Assembly (NCBI GenBank): GCA_025925615.1
Contig: JAICLN010000260.1
Coordinates: forward strand, 1 to 6,064
From: Actinomycetospora sp.
GTDB lineage: Bacteria > Actinomycetota > Actinomycetes > Mycobacteriales > Pseudonocardiaceae
Length of the DNA stretch: 6,064 nucleotides
Direction of reading: 5' to 3'
Shown: positions 1 to 5,974 of the stretch, piece after piece
Position numbering within the stretch: position 1 is the first letter of the stretch
Layout of the letters: the number at the start of each line of letters is the position of its first letter
Notes under the pieces: model-generated
The model's database searches: none
What the model was told of the DNA's origin: nothing
Seen by the model: the letters and a program-made list of their open reading frames with translations, nothing else
Program-made: the position numbers and the translations under genes

Positions 1-61
1 ATGTGTGAGCGGCGCCGCGTCGACGTACGTGACGCGGTTCGCGGACGGTGCCGGAGCGACG

Positions 62-75
62 CCTCCCGGTGGAGG
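62..75 (-). terminator. Weak hairpin just downstream of the CocE-family hydrolase gene
   Basis: CCTCC (62-66) and GGAGG (71-75) form a 5-bp stem with a 4-base loop, about 10 bases past the hydrolase stop codon on the minus strand. The stem is short and there is no T-run in the minus direction, so termination here is only a possibility. Read on the plus strand it is followed by TTT, so it could equally serve a plus-strand gene ending left of the window. Nothing else was recognised in bases 1-85. Confidence 0.22.
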
Positions 76-85
76 TTTCCGCCGG

Positions 86-1738
86 TCAGGGCTCGACCGG
101 CAGGACCACGTGGGACGGGTGCGCCGCGTCGTGGAGGATCTCCCGCTCGCGGGGGACGAGGAGGCCGGCCTCGCCGAGCGCCGCGTCGGTACCGGGGTGG
201 CGGGCGAAGCGCGGGTGGGCGCCGCCGGAGACCTGGACCCGCAGCCGGTGCCCCGCGGCGAACCGGTGCCCGACCGGCCAGAGCTCGACGTCGACGGCGA
301 CGCTGCCGTCCGCGCCCGGGCCGGGATCGGTCGGGGTGATCCGCCGGATGCCGTCGGTGACGTTGACCGAGCGGCCGGACTCGTCGACGTCGCAGACCCG
401 GATGAAGACGTCGAGGTGTTCGACCTGGGCGCGGACGTGGACCGTCGCGCGGACCGGGCCCAGCGCCACGAGGTCGCGCGCGAGGACGGGCCCGGTGAAC
501 ACGACGACGTCGTCGCGGTCCTCGAGCACGGTCTGATCCCGCGGCCCGGAGCGGCCGGAGAGGATGGGTCCGCCGACGGCGGGCGTCGGGTCCTGAGGGT
601 CGTAGGCGATCCGGGTGCCGGCCCAGTGCGCGCCGCCGCGCTCCGGCCACGTCGGGGCCTCGTCGCCGAGGCCGTGGTCGGTGCGCAGGTAGAGCGCCCG
701 CTCGGTGACGTGCTCGGGCGGCCAGTCGGGCAGGCGCCGCTCGGCCCCGCCGCCCGAGAGCTCGAGGTGCACCGGCAGCGTCTCCTCGGGACCGGTGACG
801 TCGTCGAGCGTGCGGTCGAAGAGGGCGAGCGCGTCACGCAGTCCGGCGGCCATCCCGGCGGGGGTGGTGTGGACCCACGGCCCGATGCGCAACACCGGAC
901 GGGCCCCCGCCGCCCGCAGCGCGGCGTAATCCTCGAGCTGCCAGGGCAGGAAGATGTCCTGCCAGCCGCCGGTCATGCTCACCGCGACCCCGTGCCGGGC
1001 CACCTCGGCGACGCGGCCGGCGTAGGAGCGCTTGGCCCAGTACGCGGAGTCGGGGGCCTGCTCCCGCAACCAGTCCTGGAAGAAGTCGATCGTCGCACCG
1101 GAGGCCACCGCGTCGGCCCCGGCGAGCGGCACCGTCGCGAACCCCGCCTCCACGCGGTGCCGGACCGCCTCGACGAGGCGTTCCGCGAGCCGCGGGTGGC
1201 GCATCATCGCCGCCCACGAGAGCCCGTTGTCCAGCGAGAAGGTGCCGCCCGGGTAGGTCTGGTCGCGGAACTGCGAGGCGGTGACCATCGTCCCCATGGC
1301 TCGCAGGGCCGGGCCGGCGTCCGCGGCGAGCGCCCACTGGGTGATGCCGAGATAGCTCGGGCCGAGGGTGACCACGCGGCCGTCGCACCACGGCTGGGCG
1401 GTCAGCCAGCGCACCGTCGCGACCCCGTCGTCGGCCTCGTCGAACGGCGAGAGCTCACCCTCCGAGTCCCGGGTGCCGCGGACGGACTGGACCACGACCT
1501 GACGGCCGCGCTCGGCCACGAGGCGCCCGAACACGGTGCCGATCCAGCCGGCCCGGCCGTACGGGCTGCGCACGAGCACGACCGGTCCGCGCGTCACGCC
1601 CGCCGGGACCATGTGGTCGTGGCGCAGCACCACGCCGTCGGGCATGGGCACGGCCACGTCGCGGACGACACGGACGCGGGGGGTGCGCGGCGCGGGCAGG
1701 TCGAAGGCCCGACGGAGCAGGCGGGTGACCGGGCTCAT
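86..1738 (-). CDS. CocE/NonD family serine hydrolase (X-Pro dipeptidyl-peptidase S15-like), 550 aa
   Basis: An alpha/beta-hydrolase that probably cleaves an ester or amide bond; the family includes cocaine esterase and Xaa-Pro dipeptidyl peptidases, and the substrate here cannot be told. The N-terminal hydrolase domain shows RSPYGR with the oxyanion-hole Tyr60, the nucleophile elbow GPSYLG with Ser128, GGWQDIF with the acid Asp261, and GPWVH with His290, in the order and spacing expected of CocE. A helical cap lies at about 150-250, and a beta-rich PepX_C-type jelly roll fills about 320-548. Length is normal for the family. There is no signal peptide or membrane segment, so it is likely cytoplasmic. 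The frame is closed upstream by TGA (1775-1777), so translation starts at ATG 1738 or later. GGAG (1741-1744) lies only 2 bases from that ATG, so GTG at residue 4 (1729) is a possible alternative. The gene appears to be monocistronic within the window. Confidence 0.92.
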   Translation of the reverse strand: MSPVTRLLRRAFDLPAPRTPRVRVVRDVAVPMPDGVVLRHDHMVPAGVTRGPVVLVRSPYGRAGWIGTVFGRLVAERGRQVVVQSVRGTRDSEGELSPFDEADDGVATVRWLTAQPWCDGRVVTLGPSYLGITQWALAADAGPALRAMGTMVTASQFRDQTYPGGTFSLDNGLSWAAMMRHPRLAERLVEAVRHRVEAGFATVPLAGADAVASGATIDFFQDWLREQAPDSAYWAKRSYAGRVAEVARHGVAVSMTGGWQDIFLPWQLEDYAALRAAGARPVLRIGPWVHTTPAGMAAGLRDALALFDRTLDDVTGPEETLPVHLELSGGGAERRLPDWPPEHVTERALYLRTDHGLGDEAPTWPERGGAHWAGTRIAYDPQDPTPAVGGPILSGRSGPRDQTVLEDRDDVVVFTGPVLARDLVALGPVRATVHVRAQVEHLDVFIRVCDVDESGRSVNVTDGIRRITPTDPGPGADGSVAVDVELWPVGHRFAAGHRLRVQVSGGAHPRFARHPGTDAALGEAGLLVPREREILHDAAHPSHVVLPVEP

Positions 1739-1808
1739 CGCTCCATCATGACGCGAGCCACGGGCGCCCGGTGTTCACCCCGAGTTCGCCGATCACCGGT
1801 CGCGTTCC

Positions 1809-1842
1809 CGTCACGGTCGGGTGACGCTGCGCTCCGTGACGC
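1809..1842. promoter_or_regulatory. Clustered GTGACG/CGTCAC repeats upstream of the hydrolase gene (possible operator)
   Basis: CGTCAC (1809-1814) and GTGACG (1821-1826) form an inverted repeat with a 6-base spacer. GTGACGC recurs at 1821-1827 and 1836-1842, a direct repeat with a 15-base period. The cluster is about 70-105 bases upstream of the hydrolase start, where a regulator site could lie. It also overlaps the beginning of the metallophosphoesterase remnant, so the repeats may be chance or coding residue. No -10/-35 pair could be identified. Confidence 0.2.
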
Positions 1843-2128
1843 GCACACCCCGTGGCGAGGCCCCCGACGTCGGCGTGCCGGTCGAGGCCGCCGTCCTCGT
1901 GGCGTTCTTCCACCACTGCTCGTTCGCGACCTCGTCCACCCACGGGTCCGACGCCGGGGTGCGCGCGGCGGTCGCGCCGCTGTTCGACGAGTTCTCCGTC
2001 GACCTCGCCCTGCAGGGCCACAACCACCAGTACGAGCGCTCCTGCCGACGACGACGATGACGCTGCGGGCCATCACCGACACCGGTCAGGAGATCGATCG
2101 GGTCGTCCTGGAGCGTCGCGCCCGCTGA
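1821..2128 (+). pseudogene. Metallophosphoesterase (purple acid phosphatase-like) C-terminal remnant, internally deleted and frameshifted
   Basis: The frame at 1821-2060 contains VAFFHHCSFATSSTHGSD (from about 1899), a VDL segment and GHNHQYER (2016-2039). These match the last two metal-ligand motifs (the HH and GHxH types) of calcineurin-like/purple acid phosphatases. The frame then runs into CGA codons and stops at 2058-2060. A second frame carries TMTLRAI followed by TGQEIDRVVLERR (about 2054-2128, stop TGA 2126-2128), which resembles the usual extreme C-terminus of the same family. The segment normally lying between these two pieces is missing, and the break falls in a CGACGACGA stretch. 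The N-terminal motifs (GDxx, GNHE) are also gone, and the space where they should lie is occupied by the divergent hydrolase gene. Similarity is convincing only from about 1855; 1821 is simply the first start-like codon in the frame. A functional enzyme is very unlikely. Confidence 0.72.
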
Positions 2129-2144
2129 GCGCGGCGCCTCGTGT

Positions 2145-2295
2145 GATCAGGGGTACGTGAGGCGTGTCGTCGGGCGCCCTGAGGTGCTCGGTGTGCCCCT
2201 CGTGCGAGGGTCGGCGAGGTCGGCCGGCCGCCGTCCTTGATCAGGGGCACACGGGGCAGCTCGCGCGACGCCCGGAGATGCGCAGTGTGCCTCTC
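2145..2295. repeat. Degenerate direct repeat, two 57-bp copies 94 bp apart
   Basis: Copy A (2145-2201) and copy B (2239-2295) both begin GATCAGGGG. They align without gaps over 57 bases with 41 identities, ending in GTGTGCC(C/T)CTC. Similarity ends at the right boundary and no third copy was seen. On the minus strand the copies can be read as related peptides (EGHTEHLRAP... and ERHTAHLRAS..., both ending VPLI) with several synonymous differences. The 94-base period puts the two in different frames, so they are not one protein repeat. The role is unknown; possibilities are an old duplication or a binding element. Confidence 0.5.
2197..2210. repeat. Short palindrome CCCTCG-TG-CGAGGG
   Basis: A perfect 6-bp inverted repeat with a 2-base centre, at the end of copy A of the 57-bp repeat. 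Copy B has no equivalent. It could be a dimeric-regulator site or a small hairpin, but there is no neighbouring gene start to support either role. Confidence 0.25.
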
Positions 2296-2548
2296 ACCGA
2301 CCCCGGGCGGGACGGTGTCCGGGAAATGCCCCCGACGCACTCGCGGAGCTCCCGACGACGGATCGCGCACGCGTCCACGGAATCGCCGTACCACCGACGT
2401 CCGCGCCACTGCCCGTGACGCGGCGCTTCTACCTGCGTCCTCACTGCGGGGACCTCGCTGATCAGCGGAGGTGACGCCGGTCGCCGTGACCGATACCCGT
2501 TGGTGGATCCCGCCCGTCGGCGCGAATGCCGGGGAACGGCGCGACGGC

Positions 2549-2582
2549 ATCTCCCGGCGTCGTCCATCTCCCGGCGTCGTCC
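2549..2582. repeat. Perfect 17-bp tandem duplication
   Basis: ATCTCCCGGCGTCGTCC occurs twice back to back (2549-2565 and 2566-2582). It ends 82 bases before the patatin start codon. The copies are identical, so the duplication is recent or maintained. It could be a replication-slippage product or could alter spacing in the upstream regulatory region; no function can be assigned. Confidence 0.6.
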
Positions 2583-2664
2583 GGGGCCATTCCGGTGATC
2601 GACGGCGACGTGGTCCGCGCCACCTCGGTTCGCCCGGGCGCGGGACCCCCGTCAGGATGCCCCC

Positions 2665-3633
2665 GTGTCCCGGCCCCACCGCGTCCTCGAGGTGCTCGCT
2701 GCCCGTCGGGCGGCGGGCTCCGGTCCTGGCGACCGTTCCGACGGTCACCGCGTCGTCCTCGCCGTCGAGGGCGGCGGCAGCCGCGCGACGTACTCGTCGG
2801 GGATGGTGCTCGGCCTCGAACGGCTCGGATTGACCCGCTGCTTCGACGCCGTCTACGGGGCCTCGGCCGGCGCGCTCGCCGGGAGCTGGCTCGTCGGCGG
2901 CCAGACCGAGAAGTGCTGCGCCGGGTGGTGGGAGCCCGGGCTGATGGAGCGGGTGACGAAGCCGACGCGCGGGCTGCGGGGACGCCCCGTCGTCGACGTC
3001 GAGTACCTCATCGAGACCGTCGGCGAGGAGATCGTCCCCGTCGACTGGCAGGCCATCGTCGACGCCGAGGTGCCACTGCACCCCGTGGCCACCGACGTCG
3101 ACACCGGGCAGTCCTTCGACCTGCGCGGCACGATCGACGACCCCATCTCGCTCAAGCTCGCGCTCCGGGCCTCGGCGAACGTCCCGGTGCTCGCCGGTCT
3201 CCCCATGGAGATCCACGGTCGGCGACTGGTCGACGCCGCCGTCGCCGAGCCCCTGCCGTTCCACACCGCCCTCGACCAGGGCGCCACCCACGTCCTCATG
3301 CTGCGCACACGCCGGGCCGACCAGGAGGCCATCGACGCCACGCGGCTCGAGAAGGCGCTCGTCGCCCGGCTCGGCGAGGCGCGCGTGCCCGGCCTGGTCC
3401 ACGTGCTCGGACGGCGCCTGGAGACCCGGCGCGCCGACGACGAATGGCTGGCGAAGGCGAGCGCGATCGCCGGCGACGAGGGGGTCGACGAGCCCCCGCA
3501 CCTGCTCGAGGTCCGCCCGCCCGAGGGCGCGAACACGATCAACCCGCTCGAGACCGACCCGGACCGGCTGCGCCGCGGCGTCGAGACCGGGTGCGACGCG
3601 CTGCGGGCGCTCGTGGAGCCGGCCTTGGGCTGA
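2665..3633 (+). CDS. Patatin-like phospholipase family protein, 322 aa
   Basis: A patatin-type lipid acyl hydrolase using a Ser-Asp catalytic dyad. EGGGSR (residues 35-40) is the glycine-rich oxyanion loop and GASAG (65-69) the nucleophile elbow with Ser67. Asp190 in LVDAAVAEPLPF stands where the catalytic Asp lies, but the motif reads DAA rather than the usual DGG or DGA. ASANVPVL (170-177) resembles the conserved segment preceding the Asp strand. There is no signal peptide or transmembrane segment, so it is probably cytosolic or peripheral to the membrane. The start is GTG 2665, with AGGA at 2654-2657 seven bases upstream. The C-terminus after about 215 is charged and without a recognised domain. 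The stop (TGA 3631-3633) lies inside the inverted repeat shared with convergent ddrB. The gene stands alone on its strand and the physiological substrate is unknown. Confidence 0.9.
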   Translation: MSRPHRVLEVLAARRAAGSGPGDRSDGHRVVLAVEGGGSRATYSSGMVLGLERLGLTRCFDAVYGASAGALAGSWLVGGQTEKCCAGWWEPGLMERVTKPTRGLRGRPVVDVEYLIETVGEEIVPVDWQAIVDAEVPLHPVATDVDTGQSFDLRGTIDDPISLKLALRASANVPVLAGLPMEIHGRRLVDAAVAEPLPFHTALDQGATHVLMLRTRRADQEAIDATRLEKALVARLGEARVPGLVHVLGRRLETRRADDEWLAKASAIAGDEGVDEPPHLLEVRPPEGANTINPLETDPDRLRRGVETGCDALRALVEPALG

Positions 3634-3713
3634 CGCCCTGTGCGTGCGTTCCCGTGTTCAGGCACGACGGAGACACAGCACGCCGATAGGGCACGCACGA
3701 GGCGTCAGCCCAA
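3625..3713. terminator. Probable bidirectional terminator: 23-bp inverted repeat spanning both convergent stop codons
   Basis: Left arm 3625-3647 begins TTGGGCTGACGCC, and right arm 3691-3713 ends with its exact complement, GGCGTCAGCCCAA. After two mismatches the pairing continues for 8 bases (GTGCGTGC with GCACGCAC), giving 21 of 23 pairs around a 43-base loop. The loop contains a small CGTG/CACG hairpin (3653-3666). The outer 13 bases hold the last codons and TGA of the patatin gene on one strand and of ddrB on the other, so both proteins end in Leu-Gly. No T-run follows either arm, so it would be a GC-rich stem terminator without a U-tract. Termination is inferred from position and pairing. 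Confidence 0.65.
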
Positions 3714-4121
3714 CAGCGCCAACCCGGCGACGATCCGCGCGGCGTCCGCCCCGGCGCCGCGCACCCGCGACGCCGGTCCCCCGCCGGCGAGCCGCAGCAC
3801 GGGCTCCGGCACCAGCGCGTGCCGGACGACGACGTCGCCGTCCGGCCCGATGCCCACCCCGACCTCGAGCCGCGACTCGGACGCCGCGAGGCGGCCGCCG
3901 TCGTCGGCTCCCGCCGGGGAGTCGGGCAGGATCGCCGTCGGGATACCCAGCTCCTCGGCGCCGGCGCACACCTCGCGCAGCACGCCGGGCGGGGCGTCGT
4001 CGTGGACGGCGACGAGGACGGCGGGCGGGAGCGCCGGGTCGTCGGCGCGGTCGATGCGGCCGTGGCAGCCGGGCCCGCCCGACGCTGAAACCGCCGACAC
4101 CCCGGAGAGCGGGCTGCTCAC
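3705..4121 (-). CDS. ddrB: Diol/glycerol dehydratase reactivase small subunit (DdrB/PduH-like), 138 aa
   Basis: The small subunit of the reactivating factor that releases damaged cobalamin from inactivated diol or glycerol dehydratase, working in complex with DdrA. After about 33 Ser/Gly-rich residues the conserved core starts at AVLVAVHDD. LREVCAGAEELGIP (48-61) matches the family signature LWREVLLGIEEEGIP, with Glu57 at the position of the Mg-contacting Glu31 of the Klebsiella protein. AARIVAGL near the C-terminus matches AARLVKGI. Family members are about 115-125 aa, so the N-terminus is somewhat extended. The start is GTG 4121, whose GTGA overlaps the ddrA stop by 4 bases; AGGTGG lies about 6 bases upstream inside ddrA. 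The overlap indicates translational coupling and balanced subunit production. The stop lies in the inverted repeat shared with the patatin gene. Confidence 0.86.
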   Translation of the reverse strand: MSSPLSGVSAVSASGGPGCHGRIDRADDPALPPAVLVAVHDDAPPGVLREVCAGAEELGIPTAILPDSPAGADDGGRLAASESRLEVGVGIGPDGDVVVRHALVPEPVLRLAGGGPASRVRGAGADAARIVAGLALLG

Positions 4122-5974
4122 GACGCCACCTGGTCCTGGAGCTTCTCGGGTGCCGGACCCGCCGTCGTGCCCGCGTAGGCGTCGACCAGGCCGGCCGCGA
4201 CCGCGTTGCGCGGACCCTCCGTCCCGTGGACGTTCCCGATCCCACACACGACGCCGTGCGGCGCGAGCGCATCGGCCACCATGCCGGGGATCTCGAAGTC
4301 CAGCGCCGACCCGCCGAGCAGGACCACCGAGCCGAGCAGCCGCAGCGAGCCCTGCGGCGCGACCTGGGCGAGGGCACGCAGCGCGTTGACGACGAACACC
4401 CGCCGCTTGGCCTCGCGGCGCACCCGACGCACCTCCTCGAGCGACGTGCGCACCGGGACCGCGGCGAGCCCCTCCGGCGTCACGGTGACGACCTTCGCGA
4501 AGACGTGCGGAGGCAGCGCCTCCGTGAAGAACTGCACGGTGCCGTCCTCGTGGCGGATGTGGAAGAAGCTCTCCACCTTCGCCAGCGGGTGCCGCTTCAC
4601 CGACTCCGCCGCCTCGCGGTCCTCGAGCCCCAGCTCGGAGTCGATCAACTTCGTGACCAGTTCACCCGCACCGGCGACGTGGACCGCGGAGACCGCACCG
4701 TCGCGGTCGAGCAGCGCGGCGTCGGTCGAGCCGCCCCCCATGTCGATGATCGCGATCGGGACCGAGGTGCCGGGGGTGGTGAGCGCGCCGCGGACCGCGA
4801 CCTCGCCCTCGACCCCGCCGATGATCGTCTCGCACCCGAGCTCCTCGGAGATCGCGTCGGCGACCGCCTGCATCCGGCTGCGGCTGGTGCGCACCATCGC
4901 GGCGAGCGCGACGGCGTTCTCCCGCGAGACCTCGCCGGCGAGCCCGCCACTGACCACGGCCGGGACGAGGGTGTCGACGGCGAGCACATCCCGGATGCGG
5001 ATCTCCGAGGCCGGCTGCCCGGTCACGTCGGTCATGGTGTCGCGGACGTTCGCGAGCATGCCGCCGACGTGCGTCCCGGCCTCGCCGTGGACGTCGTCCA
5101 GCGGCGCGACCCGCCCGATCGCCTCCATGATGGCGGCGGCGCCGGTGTCGACCCCGACGTCGAGCGATCGTCCGGAACCGGACAACGTAAGGGTGCCGAC
5201 GGGGATGCGGCGGTCGGTGACGTCGCCGGCGGGCGTCCGGACGACGACGGCGGACCGGTTGCCCGAGAGGGCGCGGGCGACCGGGGAGACCTGACGGGTC
5301 TGGTCGGGGTCCAGCCCGAAGGTGGACGCCAGCCCGTAGGAGTCGGACAACGTGCGGATGGTCCGGCCGTGCGGCGCCACCTCGACCGCGGCGAGCATCC
5401 CCAGCGGGACCCGGTCCACGGCCGACACCTCGTCGACCACCGGGACGCGATGCTCGAGGCGGTTGACGACCAGCACCGCGTCGTCGCCGTGCATCACCGC
5501 CGCCACCACGTCGGCGCCGCTCTGGACGGCCCGGTTGAGCAGGTGCGCGACGTCGTCGAAGTCGGCGCCTGCGGGAACCACCACGACGACGGGTTCCCCG
5601 GGCTCGACGACGTCGAGCCCGTCGAGCCCCACCGTGGTCCCGACGCCGAGCCCCTCCCCGCCGGGGGTGTCCGGGTTGTGCCCGATCATCGTCGACTCGG
5701 TGATGATCGTCTCGGTGATCGTCTCCATCGCGAGCCCGCTGATCACCGGGGTGGCCTCGTTGAGCAGCACCGTGGCGAGCGCGTCAGAGGGCCGCCCGGC
5801 GGCCTCGAGGGCACGCCGGACGGCCGTGACGGCCCCGGCGGTGTTCGCCGGGGTGCCCTTCACCCCCGTCGTCCTGGTCAGCGAGGACGCCAACCGGTGG
5901 ACCCCCCCGTCGTCGACATCGGCAACTCCACCACCGAGGCGTGCATCGCCGAGGTGGAGGAGCACGACGTCCAC
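4118..5974 (-). CDS. ddrA: Diol/glycerol dehydratase reactivase large ATPase subunit (DdrA/PduG), N-terminus replaced
   Basis: An actin/Hsp70-fold ATPase that exchanges damaged coenzyme B12 from dehydratase in an ATP-dependent cycle with DdrB. From residue 25 (base 5902) to the end it follows Klebsiella DdrA closely: NEATPVI (72-78), METITETIITESTMIGHNP (83-101), VDEVSAVDRVPLGM (180-193), GNRSAVVV (238-245), phosphate-2 loop DMGGGSTDAA (411-420), LAKVES (464-469), FHIRHEDG (471-478), and adenosine-site GGSALDFE (554-561). Thr103, Asp164 and Asp181 match the Mg-site Thr105, Asp166 and Asp183. The first 24 codons are not homologous: they are antisense to the start of the opposite-strand gene, so the phosphate-1 hairpin (DIGNS-T) is absent. 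GTG 5974 is the first start-like codon, with GTG 5965 as an alternative; neither has a clear ribosome binding site. As written, ATP hydrolysis should be impaired. Dehydratase genes normally precede ddrA, but are not seen here. Confidence 0.9.
   Translation of the reverse strand: MDVVLLHLGDARLGGGVADVDDGGVHRLASSLTRTTGVKGTPANTAGAVTAVRRALEAAGRPSDALATVLLNEATPVISGLAMETITETIITESTMIGHNPDTPGGEGLGVGTTVGLDGLDVVEPGEPVVVVVPAGADFDDVAHLLNRAVQSGADVVAAVMHGDDAVLVVNRLEHRVPVVDEVSAVDRVPLGMLAAVEVAPHGRTIRTLSDSYGLASTFGLDPDQTRQVSPVARALSGNRSAVVVRTPAGDVTDRRIPVGTLTLSGSGRSLDVGVDTGAAAIMEAIGRVAPLDDVHGEAGTHVGGMLANVRDTMTDVTGQPASEIRIRDVLAVDTLVPAVVSGGLAGEVSRENAVALAAMVRTSRSRMQAVADAISEELGCETIIGGVEGEVAVRGALTTPGTSVPIAIIDMGGGSTDAALLDRDGAVSAVHVAGAGELVTKLIDSELGLEDREAAESVKRHPLAKVESFFHIRHEDGTVQFFTEALPPHVFAKVVTVTPEGLAAVPVRTSLEEVRRVRREAKRRVFVVNALRALAQVAPQGSLRLLGSVVLLGGSALDFEIPGMVADALAPHGVVCGIGNVHGTEGPRNAVAAGLVDAYAGTTAGPAPEKLQDQVAS

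Larger units (their letters stand above)
2129..2664. other. Intergenic region without a recognisable gene
   Basis: This stretch of about 535 bases separates the phosphoesterase remnant from the patatin gene. Several frames stay open, but that is expected at this GC content: they have no recognisable motifs, no convincing start with a ribosome binding site, and composition dominated by Arg, Pro and Ala. It holds a degenerate 57-bp direct repeat, a short palindrome at 2197-2210 and a 17-bp tandem duplication at 2549-2582, listed separately. The promoter of the patatin gene should lie in the right part, but no clear -35/-10 pair could be identified. The stretch may be decayed coding sequence. 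Confidence 0.6.

Noticed and set aside
19..33. Near-palindrome GTCGACGTACGTGAC at the left edge
   Set aside because: It is broken by one unpaired base, is made of common GC-rich words, and has no gene start nearby to support a regulatory role.
1735..2082. A 115-codon minus-strand frame whose TGA overlaps the hydrolase ATG, resembling a coupled upstream gene
   Set aside because: The ATGA overlap is attractive, but the translation is almost all Arg/Gly/Thr with no recognisable features, and it is antisense to the phosphoesterase remnant.
5..2128. A 707-codon plus-strand open frame across the left third of the window
   Set aside because: It is the complement of the well-supported hydrolase gene and is open only because of the high GC content. 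Its composition is repetitive Arg/Gly/Asp with no domain. Only its last codons, from about 2054, resemble a real protein, and those belong to the phosphoesterase remnant.
2086..3501. A 471-codon minus-strand open frame opposite the patatin gene
   Set aside because: It is antisense to the patatin coding sequence and has no motifs or credible start context. The intergenic part is low-complexity Arg/Pro/Ala sequence.
3625..3713. A small transposon-like element (MITE) with 23-bp terminal inverted repeats
   Set aside because: No target-site duplication flanks it (GGCC on the left, CAGC on the right). The arms lie inside the coding ends of two intact genes, so a shared terminator fits better.
4121..4206. 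The upstream in-frame extension of ddrB (to about 4247) as its true N-terminus
   Set aside because: The extension translates as Arg/Gly-rich sequence inside ddrA. The GTG at 4121 with the GTGA overlap and an AGGTGG site is the natural start, and family length supports it.
4206..5294. A 362-codon plus-strand open frame opposite ddrA
   Set aside because: It is Ser/Thr/Ala/Arg-rich shadow translation of ddrA. The minus-strand frame carries all the conserved DdrA motifs.
5951..5974. LHLGD near the start of minus-strand ddrA as a degenerate phosphate-1 loop
   Set aside because: The codons are exactly the complement of the plus-strand ACIAEV segment, and there is no DIGNS-T pattern. The resemblance to a -LG- turn is chance.
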